64,000 bases of DNA. Origin: Oscheius dolichura (taxonomy: Eukaryota > Nematoda > Chromadorea > Rhabditida > Rhabditidae). The stretch lies in the NCBI GenBank assembly GCA_932521035.1, contig OW051496.1:4092001-4156000 (forward strand). The letters are read 5' to 3'. Below, in pieces: positions 22,966 to 36,888 of this stretch. How positions within the stretch are numbered: the first letter of the stretch is position 1; each line of letters starts with the position of its first letter. Below the pieces are notes generated by a model that was not told where the DNA came from, did no database searches, and saw only the letters and a list, made by a program, of their open reading frames with translations. A program made the translations under genes and the position numbers.

Positions 22966-24745
22966 ATGGGCCAGACTGTATGTAGCCTATCACACTTGGG
23001 CAATAACAAGTATGTGACGGAATGCAGGTTTAAGGAGTGGGACTTCCTCAAGAACCTAGCCGAGCCTTCAACCGATAACTGGGGTATGTTGAGTTCTTAA
23101 TAGAAAAAAAGAGATATCCTTCAGTTCCGGTCTTTTTTTCCGGAGGAGCAGTCCTCTGCCTTCTCGTGTTATGGATACTGTCCTTCAGTATCCGTTACCG
23201 TGATTTCACACGAGGGTTTGTCGTCTGCCAGTTGTTGCCATACACAGTGACCTATCTAACTCGCTTCTCTATGGATCTCTACCACCGTCTCTCGGCGTAT
23301 CCCTCTCTGATATAATTCACCGCTATTTAGGAGTGGCACAATGTATGTGTACGCGGCGACGGCTCGAGGCAGTCTCCTCTCGCAGGCCAACAAGATAGCC
23401 ATCACCTCAGCCGGGTTAAATCTCCCCCTTGGCACGGCCCTATTCCTCCTGTCCAATATCTCCATGGCCAATTCGAGAAGGCTGTTCGGAGGACTGGCTG
23501 TCTGGTAATATTTTTATCTGTAGAGATTAAAGAAGAGATGTTCCAGGTTGCCGTACTTCATCTGCCTGTGTGTCTCCCTCATCGGAGGAATCGTCAATGT
23601 CGGTCTGCAGAATGACGGCTACGATACCTCGGCCTATTCCACCTTCTCCTTCATCTACAACTTGGCCGTTCGGGCTTTTATCCTGATTTGTCTCTTCCTC
23701 GTCCTCGCGGTGGGCCACTCTACCACTTATTAATATTCCTTTTCCAGATCCTGTTTGCCCTCTGCTGCTGTTCCCGTCCCCTGCCCGGCCAGTCCCTCGA
23801 GCCGTCCGTCTCCAATGCCCGGTCCCGTATGGCCTGGGCCATTCCCTTCGTCTTCATCTCCTTCCTCCCCCTGACCTATGGGATGACCGTAACCGATCTC
23901 TTCTACATGATCTTCCGAGCCTACGACACATATGGCTATGGCGACCAGTTCTGGGTACTCTATCACACCTTCATCCTGGCCGACGCCCTCGACCCCTACT
24001 TCCTCACGGTGTCCATCGTCCTCTTTCTCCCCGCGTACCGGTCGACTCTCTTCGGATCCCAGGGCTATACCCCCTCCCGGGCGGAGGAGATGAACGTGAT
24101 CAAGGTCATCCCCAAGACTTCTCCGGAGAGTAAGGTCCCTGCTCCCCAGCTGGCCATCCCTCGTCCTCCTCTTCCTCCGCCTGTGAGTAATGCCCTCTTT
24201 TATTTCGAAATCTGTTCCGTTTATAGAGTGAACAGGTGCCGGCTGCTCCGCAAATGAATCAGCCGAATCAGGTTAGTCAAGGAGGAAAGAGCTGAAAAGT
24301 TTCCTCGGGGCTACGCAGAACAAGGGCACTATTTTCAGCCGATGGGACAGTATGACGCGAATCTGGTGGCTCTGCTGACGACACCGACTGCCATGGTACG
24401 TGCCAGATAATATTAGAATAAGGAAATATTCAGCACCACCAACATGCCGTCCCCCTGCCGGGAAGTGTCCCCCAGCCGTGTACCTGTCAGACGTCGGCCT
24501 TCCTGTCCGCCCCCGCCTACCAGATGGTACAATCCCCGATGTTAGCCTCTGTTCAACAGCCGATGATGGTCGCCTCGGTAGCGCTCCTCCCTTGTATTTA
24601 AGGAAATACGAATTTGTAGAACTGCCTCCACCACCAGGGAAATCTGGTCCGATTCGCCTCCCAGCCCAACCTGGTCCAAGCGGCCGCCCTTCAGCCGGCC
24701 ATGAGCATGCCGACTCTCGTTCAGGGGCCGTTCTACGTGCAATAA
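22966..24745 (+). CDS. seven-transmembrane receptor-like protein (family A1)
   Basis: Exons: 22966-23083, 23125-23296, 23331-23504, 23547-23709, 23748-24182, 24227-24271, 24339-24395, 24434-24577, 24620-24745 (477 aa). An extracellular N-terminus of about 40 residues carries CRFKEW (20-25) and DNWVP (37-41). Seven hydrophobic segments follow, the last ending VLFLPAYR. A long cytosolic tail rich in Pro, Gln and Met is encoded by four small exons. It shares CxFxEW, DNW(V/I)P and VLFLPAYR with the minus-strand gene at 26.3-27.4 kb but little else. I cannot place it in a named chemoreceptor family. Topology and worm context suggest a G-protein-coupled receptor; function is inferred only. AATAAA lies at about 24774. 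Confidence 0.78.
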
Positions 24746-25018
24746 TAAGCACTGATTGCGTATTTTCATATGCAATAAATTGTTGTTGACAGTTTGGGGA
24801 TCATCCTACTGGGAGAAGGAGGGCCTCGAGAGATGCCGAGCAGCAGATCTATCTCCCCAGTTGGATAATAGAACACAAAATGGACTAGGAAACGGGGGAT
24901 TTCAATTTTAATCATACGATAGCTGTTCAAATACGCAAACAGAGACCAAACGGGCCTCCTCCTGCCCGGCCGATATTCCGACTCATTTGCTGACTTCTTC
25001 TCCATTTCCTCCCTCAAC

Positions 25019-26284
25019 ATGACGGGATTTGATTGGAATGGGCTGCCCGATAACATGAAACTGTCCGTAACTCGAAAAGTAAGTCGACCCCTCGTTAAAA
25101 AAGACTAGGACAGGTCGACTGCCAAGCCTATTGCCGACTCCGTCGCACCTGTAAGGAGACGGCCGCCTTTTTGGAGGACAACGTGAGCTCTGTCAAAATA
25201 CCTCTGCACAGGGGGTCCTCCTTGTTAATTTTAATCGTCGAGGGGGAGATTGTAATGTCGTCGACTGTAAAAAAAGAGAATGTTATTTTAGAAAGTGAAG
25301 GTGGGTGGAGGAAATAACAGGCAGATGACCTTTGACGGGGAGGAGAAGTCCTTCCGAGCATTTGTCTTCGGCAGCTGGGTGATTGCCCCTAACAACACGA
25401 GGTAGGGCGAGTCTTACGATACAACAACCGTTTCGGTACAGTACTCTCGAGAGGATAACACGCTTCCTGGAGGAGAAGAGGTGGCGACGAGTCTGCCAAC
25501 GACTGACCGTCTGGGATGCCCCGAAAGGCATCCTGATGAGGCTGATTAACCAGGTGAGGCCGACGGAATTGACCGTCAATATAAGGAGGACGGGACATCC
25601 CCTGGACTACTTCGACTCTCCCATTTTACAGGTACTGTTTCCTCTTTTTAGAAAATAGAGAAATCCACAGAAGGTTCCGGCAGTTCACATCCATGCGACG
25701 GAGGGCTCCTGCTCGCCCGGGGCGGTCATCCTCATTCGGAACTGTAATCAGGGGAAGTTTCACAACCTAGAGTGGGAAGATCATCTGGCAATTAGAGGGT
25801 TTATTCGGGTTAGCCTGGCCTTCTAGTTTATTTAATGAGGAAGCATAGAGGTGGGAAAACGGAGTGGACTGTGGAAGATGTCAAAAATTCACCTTTGAAT
25901 GTCGGACTGACCAGGCAGAGGAGGACAAGGCCACCCTGGCCCGTTTTGTCGAAAAGGAGCCGTTCTTCTCGGGAATCGATAGATTTGTAAGTGCGTTTTT
26001 TTCTGTGAATATGACAAGTTTAGGAGGTCACGGAGGAGTTGAAAGTCTGGCTGTTGAGAAGAGCCTTCTCTGGGCAGGTGGAATACGCCTTGGTTGTTAT
26101 GAGCTCCTATCGAGGCGGAGGAGTGTTCCAAATCGGGCAGGGACTGGAAGACTTCCTCCCAGAATTACGGTCAGAATTGGACTGGGAACCGGAGGACATC
26201 CTCGAGAAGACAGGCGACTATTTCCGACAGTTGGGTGAGAATAAAAATGACTGCTATGAACTTTATTCGTCCTTGGCCACGTAG
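25019..26284 (+). CDS. F-box-like protein with long C-terminal region
   Basis: Exons: 25019-25078, 25114-25266, 25292-25401, 25442-25631, 25671-25808, 25849-25986, 26024-26284 (349 aa). The N-terminus FDWNGLPDNMKLSV...YCRLRRTCKETAAFL follows the F-box pattern (LP, hydrophobic spacing, late R-x-x-CK). The remainder resembles the variable substrate-binding half of worm F-box genes (FBA-like), with no named domain. All introns are 25-50 nt with GT-AG ends. The last exon reads into the 3' end of the antisense seven-TM gene, so the two coding regions overlap by 22 nt. Confidence 0.68.
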
Positions 26285-27377
26285 GCCTCGCTCCTCTCTG
26301 TTCTCTCCTTGTAGCATGGTCGATAGGCGGGGAGGAAGAGGACGACGGCCAGGCAGAAGAAGATGGGAGTCAGCCAATCGAGGAGCGTCTTGGTGTGGAT
26401 GAACCAAGGAGAACTTGGTGCCCCGATGTATTGCCCCAGGGTGGAGAAGAAGTCGACGACTATGAGATGGCCGACTAGGGGAATGGAGGAGAGCAGGGTG
26501 AAGAGGATGGCCGACAGGCGGAGGGACCTCTTGTACAGGGTCAGACTCGTCAGCCCCTCCACTTCTTCTTCCTCCCTCTGAGACGAGGAGAAGCAGGAGA
26601 ACCGCTGGCAGAATATCTAAAACAGTGAAGGATAGAGTAGATGGCTTACAATGAGCAGGAGGATGACGGTATTGCAGATGATGATGTGTAGCACCTGGGG
26701 CAGGTACTTGACTATCTGGTAGCTCTGACTGTACTCGACGAACTGGATACAGCCGGCGAGGAGGATGGCCAGGAGGAGGACGGCAGTGAACGGGGCCCTG
26801 AAAGGGGATTCAGCTTTGGAGACGGTTGCCTCTTACCAGGCTCTGGTCCCGCTCTTCGGCTCCTTTGACTTGGCCATCATGGCCACCATAAAGAGGAAGA
26901 ACATGGTAGCCGCGGAGAGGAAGAAGTAGATAACCGGTTGGAGAAATTTCTCGGGAGAGGTGATGAATATCTGGAGATAGGCGGCGAAGACGTTGTTTTC
27001 CTCCATGCATCTGAATTGGGGACGATGGAAATTGGAAGAGGAAGAGAGGCACCTGTACTCTCTACAAAGGAAATTCAGCTTCTCGTTCAGGGACAAGAGA
27101 AAACGGCAGATTGAGAGGATGGTGAGGATGATGAGTGACACCATGACAAAGCTACGGGAGAAGTCATTCCTCCGGGCACGGAAGGAGAGAAACCAGACGA
27201 CGAGGAGGAGGAGGAGAGACAAGGCGTGGAGACCGAACGGGACTGAGTTCTCTATTTACTACGGGGATGGCCGTCTCTCTTACTCCAGTTATCCCTCTCG
27301 AGGGAGAATATCTCCGAGACGATCCACCATTCTCGGAACTCACATATCGTCTCCCGGGTGCTTCCGTTCAATTCCAT
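26263..27377 (-). CDS. seven-transmembrane receptor-like protein (family A2)
   Basis: Exons: 27377-27284, 27242-27053, 27010-26837, 26797-26650, 26616-26263 (319 aa). The N-terminus has CEFREW (12-17) and DNWIP, seven hydrophobic segments follow, and TM7 ends VVLFLPAYR before a short charged tail (KERTERSEAYVAKDE). Gene structure and end motifs match the plus-strand gene at 23-24.7 kb, but the long Pro/Gln tail is missing. Probably a receptor from the same lineage-specific family. The loops differ strongly, which fits ligand diversification. The 3' end overlaps the F-box-like gene. Confidence 0.77.
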
Positions 27378-27971
27378 TCGGCAGAGGGATTGGCCCATTC
27401 TGGAAAGCCGACTACTTTCGAAAGACGACGAAAAGGGTAAAGCGGACCAACAATCGTCTCGGGTGCTATGGTAACAAGTTCTCTCTCCATCTTTCCATTT
27501 ATTTTGCCACCTGCGTCAATCGGACCCCTTCATTAGGGGAAGGCGCACGTTTAATCGGGAAGGAGGAGAGGAAACGAAGTCCATGTCGGCCATCACTTAA
27601 AATGAATGGGGTGGGGGTCCAGTTTTATTCAGAAAACATCAAAGATGAAAATAAAACTAGACACATCTTCGTTTTCTTGAAGTAGGACTCTTCAAACGAC
27701 AGAAACTGCCGTGGAGTTGAGGTCATTCTTTTGAAGACATTAAATTTCAACGTGAATCTTCTATTTATTTTATAAATTCAGATTGTTCCATTTGACCGAA
27801 TAAGGGCTATTCTCCTCCGAGGAGGAGGAAGCTAAAGACCGCGTCTCGCCGCGCCCACCCCCGTCCTGACCTTGAACTTGCAGCAAATGGCCCGCCAGTA
27901 CTATTTCCTCCTTTATTCCTCTTACAACACAATGTTCATCAAACACATTGAGAAGAAGGTTCCGTTTTCAG
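27378..27971. promoter_or_regulatory. divergent intergenic region
   Basis: 594 bp between the starts of the seven-TM gene (minus) and katanin (plus). TTTTCAG abuts the katanin ATG. No gene is seen. Confidence 0.45.
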
Positions 27972-30030
<2,059 letters not shown>

Positions 30031-30371
30031 GCCGCCGTCCTCCTCCTCCTCCTCCTCCTGTCAGTATCTCCGTCGTCTTTCTCAACAGTGCAATACCGTA
30101 CCGTTTACAGTGTCCAAATCATATTACGAGGTCTATTTATTACATAAACATTTTATCCCTTCATTTATTGAAATTTTACGGAAGGAACATACAAAAGCTC
30201 AGAATTCTCATGGGCAGCGGCAGAGGAGGACTGGTCACGAGCAGACCCTTTTTTTCTTATCCGATCAATTTGAGTGGCTCTTTTTGTATAATCTCCCCGG
30301 TCTGAAGTATAATCGGGCCAAATCCTAGCCAGGGCCATTCCCCACTAGCGGTACCCGGTCAGCAGGTGGCC
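30031..30371. other. short same-strand intergenic gap
   Basis: 341 bp between katanin and the next plus-strand gene. A (CTC)n-like run lies near 30040. I see no AATAAA on the plus strand, so co-transcription (an operon) is possible but unproven. Confidence 0.35.
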
Positions 30372-31747
30372 ATGTCTGCCGATCAGCGCTCCGCCAGGGC
30401 TCGAACTCGCCACAACAATGACCGTACTCCGTCACCAGCTGGGATCGTCACTCCCGCATCCAGTTTCGAAAGAGTCTGTCCCTTTCGATACAACTGTTAG
30501 TTGGGTGATTTCAGCGCAATGACGGGAAGAACAAGCATCTGAAGAAGAAGTCGCAGAGGGACAAACGGGGACCGGACAGCGCGAGGGGGCACTCAGGCAG
30601 GAAGAAGAACAAGGCCAAGGTGTCGAGGAGGGCTATCAACAAGAGCAGGGAGCTGGCCAAGAAACCGAGTGCCGAGCAGCTAGAGCCGTTGAGGGAGATA
30701 CCCTCTCGCTTCGTGCTGGGCAAGAAGGCCAGCTGCGAGCAGTTGGAGCCGGTCAGGTTCGGCGGCGCGAAGAAGGCCAGCTGTGAGCAGCTCGAGTCGC
30801 CCTCGAAACCCGTCCACCAGCTGCCGCCCTCGAAGAAGCCCAGCTGCGAGCAACTGGAACCCCCGAAGCCGGTGGCAGTCGTGAAGAAAGCCAGTACCGA
30901 GCCAGCGGAGGCGTCTCCCAAACAGCCGCAGCCATCCAAACAGACGCCGATTAGTAAGCCGGCCTTCGATGCGCATGCTTTGAAGAAGATGGCCGACCGG
31001 GCCAAGAAGAAGATGGACGACAAGGAGAAGAAGGAGAAAGAGAAGGCCGAGCGGAAGAAGGAGGCCCTGAAGAAGGGAGATGACGCCTTCCCCAAGTATG
31101 CCAACCTCAAGACGACGGAGGAGGTCTCCAAAGTGTGTCCGGTGGTGGAGGCGCTGAACTCGGTCAAGATCACGGGCAAGGCCTACCTGGCCCGGACGAA
31201 GACGAACAACAGGAAGAACAATGATAACAATGGCCAGCTGTTCGTGAAGGACCCCGCCTCGGGCAAGGAGAAGCCCTTCTGGCACAGTGACCAGCTGTAC
31301 CAGCCGACGACGGTGACGGAGGACGAGTTCGTCCTGAATGCCGAGACATTGGTCAACGTGGCCAACAACTTGCTACAGCTGGCCAAGTCGGACGTAGATT
31401 GGCAGGCCAAGTGCGACGCGTTCGCCAAGCTCTCCTCCCTTCAAGACAAGGACGAGGCCGCCTTCAAGAATCCCATTGTCTACGGGAATTCGGTTCGGTC
31501 GATGATGAATGTGGAGAGACTGTCTTCGCCGGACATCATGGACATCACGGCCGCGGATCCGGAACAGCGACGCGCCCAGGAGGTGGAATTCCTTCAACGG
31601 AAACTTCAACAGAGCGAGTACTATGTCTTGAAGCAGCTGCAGTTCAATGAGCCCAACCAGGCCCGGGTCTACGAGCCAGGCAACCTGGCCAATCTCCGCT
31701 TTGAGCCGTTCGTACCCCCAGAAGAAGTCAAGATTACTGCTGCATGA
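30372..31747 (+). CDS. basic low-complexity protein with SCEQLEP repeats
   Basis: Two exons, 30372-30473 and 30515-31747 (444 aa). The N-third is Arg/Lys-rich. Residues about 82-165 hold four or five imperfect repeats of the form KK(A/P)S(C/A)EQLEP spaced 16-21 residues apart, separated by Pro-rich linkers. Then comes a Lys/Glu coiled-coil-like stretch (about 190-215) and a more globular C-half without a named domain. I do not recognise the family. The repeats could be phospho- or adaptor-binding motifs, which is speculation. The exon 1 donor GTCTGT is chosen because the next one would leave a 19-nt intron. AATAAA at about 31759 follows the stop. Confidence 0.75.
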
Positions 31748-31957
31748 GAACAAGAGCAAATAAAATCCTCGACAATGAACCAGTGGTCAAAACAATAAAG
31801 CAGAGACATAAATAACTGCTCTTTCTCATTGCTTTTCTGAGAGGTTTTTCTTGTTCTACAATATTGCGCAATGTGGAAATTACATAAATGCTTGATAAAT
31901 GAAGAACACATTATTTTCAGCATTTTATTAGAAAAGTAAAAAAAAATGGAGAAAATA

Positions 31958-34054
31958 CTACTTATTCTCTGCCAGCTTTGGCGGTAACGGCGGCGCGAAA
32001 GGATTGCTGATCAGAGTTATTGCTTCTGGTTCTGCGTAATATTCTTCAGCTCGTTGATCCCTAGTTAACTTCCGATTCATTTTCCAAATCTAAATTAAAG
32101 TTTACTTCTGAAAAGTGCAAAAGGAGACTTGCAGCATTCAATGAGTACAGAAAACCATTCTATTAAAATGTTACCTGAATATAAGCTTCTGGAAGAACAA
32201 TTTCCTGGGGAAGAATTTCCTGTACACGCAGATTTTCCATTTCAAACCATTTTTGGGAACCCTAAAATCGTAATTTATCTAACTTTCAGCAAACCTCATG
32301 TAAAATTTGCACTCTGTAAGTTCCAGAAACCCTGTGTTTGTCTTTATTTGGAACTCCATCATGAATAATATTGGCAATCAGATCATAAGTTGTATATTTG
32401 TGAGCATCACGAACTTCGGGGGCTAGATAGTCATAAAAATCGACATTTCTGAAAGCTTATTGTTGTACATGGATTTCAACGTCACACTTACGTAATTGGA
32501 AAATTGATAATAGTAGGATTCTTCTCTGTATACCATTGGTTTTTTGTAAACCGTTTGTAAGTCATGATAAGATATTCAGGAAGGTGCAGGATTTCAAATC
32601 GTTTCAAAATGTTATCATTGTATGTTTTGTATTCCTTGAATGAACAATTCAATAATAAGAAAAGTGAAGACCTTTTCTACCAGACCACTATATTTCGAAA
32701 GAAGTGCCTGTAGTGGAACCTGCGGAATTACGTTCTCCATTTGACTGTCTCTATAAAGTGGTGGTGGAGGTAAATCAAGCGAGAGGCAGAGAAATGGTGA
32801 TTCTTTACAGGATTCTGAACTCCGTTGTTTAGTAGTATATCTCAAAAACAACCTTGGTAAGCGGGAGATTGTAACAGCATCATAGCTTCATGCTCACTGA
32901 TGTCTGTGGGAATTATCCTCCGTGAATAGTGCCGCATTTTGCCTCGAAATGTCCTGCAAAGCTTAATAAAACCCTCGAACAAGTGCTACTTGTAAATAAT
33001 GGAAGAGCTTGTTTTCTGTGTGCCGTTGAGAGCAACATGTAATGTGTTCAGAAAGAAATGTAGGAAATCTTCAGCGTCGCCTAAGAGAATGTTATTCAGA
33101 AGAATATAAACGTACTCTGTTCAGTAATCTGAAATCTCTTGGAAGAACATTTAACTACGGCTTGAAGCATTTCATGTGGAGATACATGTTTTCGGAAAGC
33201 TTTTGGATTCCATAATTTCCTATAGGTTAGGATTATTTAATATTTTCGCAAAAACAGAGTACCGAATTAGTTCTCCGAATCGCTTTGGAAGCTCCATGAG
33301 ATAATCACCTGGTGGTCTTGGTATATTTACGTAGTTTTCTTCTTGGAGGAAATAGTTACGAAGCGGAACAACATGAGAAAGCGCCTATAAAGGTCAATAA
33401 TTGTTAAACTTGTGCAATATGTTAGTAATTTTATTGAATAATATTTTACCTCCAAAACGACGTTACAATAATCATTGGCCTTTATATTATTTAGCCCTAT
33501 AATACCCGGAAAGTAGGCAGCATCATCATATGCACGTGACATTTTACTTTGTTTATCGAGCTTAGAAATCATTGCCTTAGTAAAGATTGGCTTTAACACA
33601 AACTGAAAAAGAAACATTATTTGTAAAATCAGCACAAACTTTGATGTCTTCCAGAGAGTGATCAATAATCTCATAATTGTCGGGTAAACAATAAAATTTA
33701 AGCGTAGACAGATTCAGAAAGATGTGATGACCAGTATCCAAGGAATGTGTGTAAGCATGAGTATTAGTACCACGCCCCTAAAATAATTGTATGAAGTTGG
33801 AAATGTTGCAAAATGATAAAAACACAAACTTGATAATATTTTCCACAGATCATACAAGCGTATACATTTATTGTTGTCAACGAAACGGAGCAGAGTTTTT
33901 CAAAATCGAAATCAAGCACTGATCTAAACAAATTTATTAGAAATAAGTTATATTATTACCTGTTTATGGTATCCAAGTAAGGGCAACAGCTAGATGCTTC
34001 ATCAAGCTTCTTTTTTTTGGTTGGTACTTCGTCGATAGCTTTATCTATTGTCAT
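31958..34054 (-). CDS. usp-39: USP39/Sad1-like spliceosome factor (inactive ubiquitin protease)
   Basis: Part of the U4/U6.U5 tri-snRNP, needed for spliceosome activation. Thirteen exons: 34054-33960, 33923-33830, 33777-33640, 33602-33450, 33384-33263, 33219-33116, 33080-32990, 32953-32853, 32814-32672, 32634-32492, 32448-32295, 32261-32175, 32089-31958 (518 aa). A zinc-finger UBP module opens with CPYLDTIN, and the chain then follows human USP39 closely: KPIFTKAMISKLDKQSK, GLNNIKANDYCNVVLE, IPQVPLQALL, KRFTKNQWYTEKNPTI. The catalytic Cys position is Asp153 and the His box is absent, as in all USP39 proteins, so it is a pseudo-protease. The C-terminal extension after IQIW-like AYIQIWK is longer than in human and Pro-rich. 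Confidence 0.94.
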
Positions 34055-34193
34055 CCTTCCTAAAATAGAATGGATGACTAGGTATTAGATTGAAATCTAT
34101 CAACAGGCGTTAAAAATATCAACAAGCAAATGGACTGGGCAAAAATGAAAAAAAAATGACTAAAATTTGAGCTCAGAATGAGCCCGGTTTGAT

Positions 34194-34350
34194 TTCGAAA
34201 TAGGCGTGCCGAATCGGGTAACCTCAGAACAGAAGCTGTCTTTTTTCATTACAATTTAGATCACTCATCTTTGTTTGTGTATTTTGTATATGTATAAATT
34301 GTAATAAATTGTAATGTTCTGAGGTTACCCGATTCGGCACGCCTATTTCG

Positions 34351-34351
<1 letters not shown>
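34194..34351. repeat. inverted repeat / MITE-like hairpin
   Basis: The left arm 34194-34231 (contains GGCGTGCCGAATCGGGTAAC) and right arm 34315-34351 are near-perfect reverse complements. A second inner pair, CATTACAATTTA at about 34248 and TAAATTGTAATG at about 34305, extends the hairpin. A diverged half copy (GGTGCGCCGAATCGG) lies at 36612-36638. Confidence 0.7.

Positions 34352-34353
<2 letters not shown>

Positions 34354-34381
<28 letters not shown>
34354..34381. repeat. (TA)n microsatellite
   Basis: About 14 uninterrupted TA units directly next to the right arm of the inverted repeat. Confidence 0.95.
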
Positions 34382-34534
34382 ACCTATAGCTTGTAACCTA
34401 ATTTTAGTTTATTGCAGATCATATACACAGTTTGATCTTGAAAGCACTTTCGATATAATGTACACTCAGTTTTTTTCTAGCATCATCAATTTGTTGACGA
34501 AAAAATTTTTAGTTTTATGACTGATTTTTCAGAA

Positions 34535-36287
34535 ATGACAGTTAAAGAAGATAAAGTTAAAAAGAAGGAGAAAATACTCAAGAAATTGAGGAACCCGCTG
34601 CAAAAATATTTAGGAGATGCTCCTTACAAATATGGCTAGTCTTTATATAGCAACATGACATAATTCGTATAGCATGTCACAAAGCATGGCGACCGGCCGG
34701 TTACGAGTTTCGCCCAGAGATACTCTTCTACGATGCGAATGCATATGATAAATTTATTGCTGCCATGGAAATTCGTAAACCCGACGAACATTATTATTTC
34801 ACCAGATTGTTACAATCATTTGATGTTAGTTGTTTATTCTTATTTCCAACTAGCAAATTTCAGACTAATATAGCCCCCATATTCTATAAGTGGATAAGAG
34901 ATGCTACCGACAGGACGCGCGCCGGTACACATAACCTTGCTTATTGTGATGTAGTTTTTCATTTTCGCTATTTGTAACTTCTATTTGAGGAAGTAGAATC
35001 GCCTTGTGCAAAGGCGCAGTGGACAAGAGAGCTACGGCCAGAAAAAACGGTCTGGCCCTTACGTCGATCATATTCCGCGTCACAAATCAATCTAAACGAA
35101 GCTGAATTTCGAGCACACCGTATGACAAAGGTTGAAATAGTTATTGCCTTTTCAAAAGTCTTTTCAGATAACCCCAAAGGTGGAAGACTGCACTCGCACA
35201 TATTATCCATTTTTTATCAAGCAGCGAACATTTATTAAAGCCCAAGAATATTCTTGGAAATGCAATGGCGGATATCACCGGGTAATGATATCTGTACATC
35301 ACACCTTATTGCTTTAGTTCCAGCCAAACTGTAAAGTAGGCTTCGTTAAAGTAAAGTTTGTTGAAGGCACTACATATGGACCAACAAAATTTTTTGTTTA
35401 TCTGACTGATCCGGTTTCAGATCGTGGAATACCTGGGAAATTCTTTACTCATCATTTTAACAAAAAAGTGAACACGTAAGGTTTTTTTTAAAAATTTCTA
35501 ATACAGATATAGCGCCAATCTCCAACTTGACATTCCATCTGATGGATATGTTGGATGTGCAATATATTACGATAGGAATGCGCCTCGAGGTTGTGAATAT
35601 ATACCGTTGGATGTTTTCTGTATAACTGATATGTATACGTTTCAGAGTTATAGTGCTGGATCATGTTGTAACTAATCGTAATGTAGTTTCTACTGATATA
35701 TTTCTCTATAACATGGAAATCGGCACGGTAATCTCTTATACTTTTCATTAAACATTATGTTGCATAGATTATAAAGTGTAGGTATAGTGAAAAAAATGCT
35801 CGTTTGCGAGTCCTACCCAGTCAATTGCTATTCTATGTCCGCCCTATTGGCATACCATGTCGAATGTATGAAGATCAAGTTAGTTGAATTATATAATAAT
35901 TTATCAATTATTACAATACTTTCACGTTATCAACACATGCTAAAAATTTTTTTTGTAATTGCTATGTTTATAGATATCTCTGCAATCATGGAATGATTTT
36001 GTGAATGAAGTCAACAGAACTGGAGAGATGTATGTTACCGGTGTTTTTAATCGATACTTACAAGTAATACTTTCCTTAAAAAGTTAGATGATTGTACTCT
36101 GCAGGTTGGTCGCGTTAAACCAACGCCTATTAGGAACTTGGAACGTCTTTTCTGTGATGATTTACATTGTCTAGGTGGATGCGAAAAAGATGAAGAAGAT
36201 TTGAGCGATTTTTGTTTTGTGGATATATATAGAAAAACCAGAAAGAAGTCGTTATCATCCGCGGATATTTCCGATGTTGAATTATAA
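34535..36287 (+). CDS. unrecognised 11-exon protein
   Basis: Exons: 34535-34634, 34673-34824, 34864-34950, 34990-35130, 35168-35281, 35318-35475, 35507-35605, 35646-35727, 35768-35878, 35974-36063, 36105-36287 (438 aa). The reading frame stays open through all junctions. TTTTTCAG ends two nt before the ATG. The N-terminus is Lys-rich; the middle is rich in Tyr, Phe, Trp and Cys (for example EYSWKCNGGYHRF), and the end is acidic then basic. No signal peptide, membrane segment or known motif is seen. Intron 1 begins GCTAGT, a GC donor needed to keep frame. Intron 7 uses the donor GTTGGA inside CCG-TTG, because the later GTTTTC breaks the frame. Exon composition is AT-richer than the neighbours. 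Function unknown. Confidence 0.7.
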
Positions 36288-36888
36288 TTATTTACCATAT
36301 ATTATTGTCCTCGTTGTTTTTGTAGTAAAAGTTAAAAGCTAACTATCCTTGTGTTGTCTTGCGTGTCATAAAATTCGCCTTATACTTTTAGTGTTTATTC
36401 TGATTTCCCCCTCCTACATGCTTCTCTTGCTTCACTACATTCAGCACATATTAGCCTATAGGAATGCTAAAAAGTGCATGAGGCTCTAAAGATCCTTATG
36501 GTGACAAATGTCAAAAATTTTGACTGGGATGCCAAAGCTGAGTATTAAAATAAAAGTAAACGAATGAAATTTGAACCAGAATTCGGGCCCCATTCGTTTA
36601 GAGGCTGTTTTGATTTCGAAACTGGTGCGCCGAATCGGCACCATCAACAAAGTCCGTTGCGCTGTTTTCTTATAACTTACTGTGTTCAGCATTACTGCTT
36701 TTCAATCAGTCATATTCCGTATTGTGTGTAAATTAGTACATCTCAAATGGATTTCTCGGGTCATCGCGAAAGTGTTGTGCTGCCAAAATTTATTTTATCC
36801 TTTCGCATCCACTTTTATATGGTCTCATTCTATCGATTTTCTTCAACCATTTGAATAATGAATACATTTAATAGTGTTAATTTTCAGA
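36288..36888. other. intergenic, CHCHD2-2 upstream region
   Basis: 601 bp. It contains a half copy of the 34.2 kb inverted repeat (36612-36638) and, from about 36800, a block similar to the DNA upstream of CHCHD2 copy 1. Confidence 0.55.

Noticed and set aside
30511-31285. long minus-strand frames opposite the repeat protein
   Set aside because: Arise from Lys/Glu codons read backwards (Phe/Leu/Ser-rich). The plus-strand protein is the better explanation.
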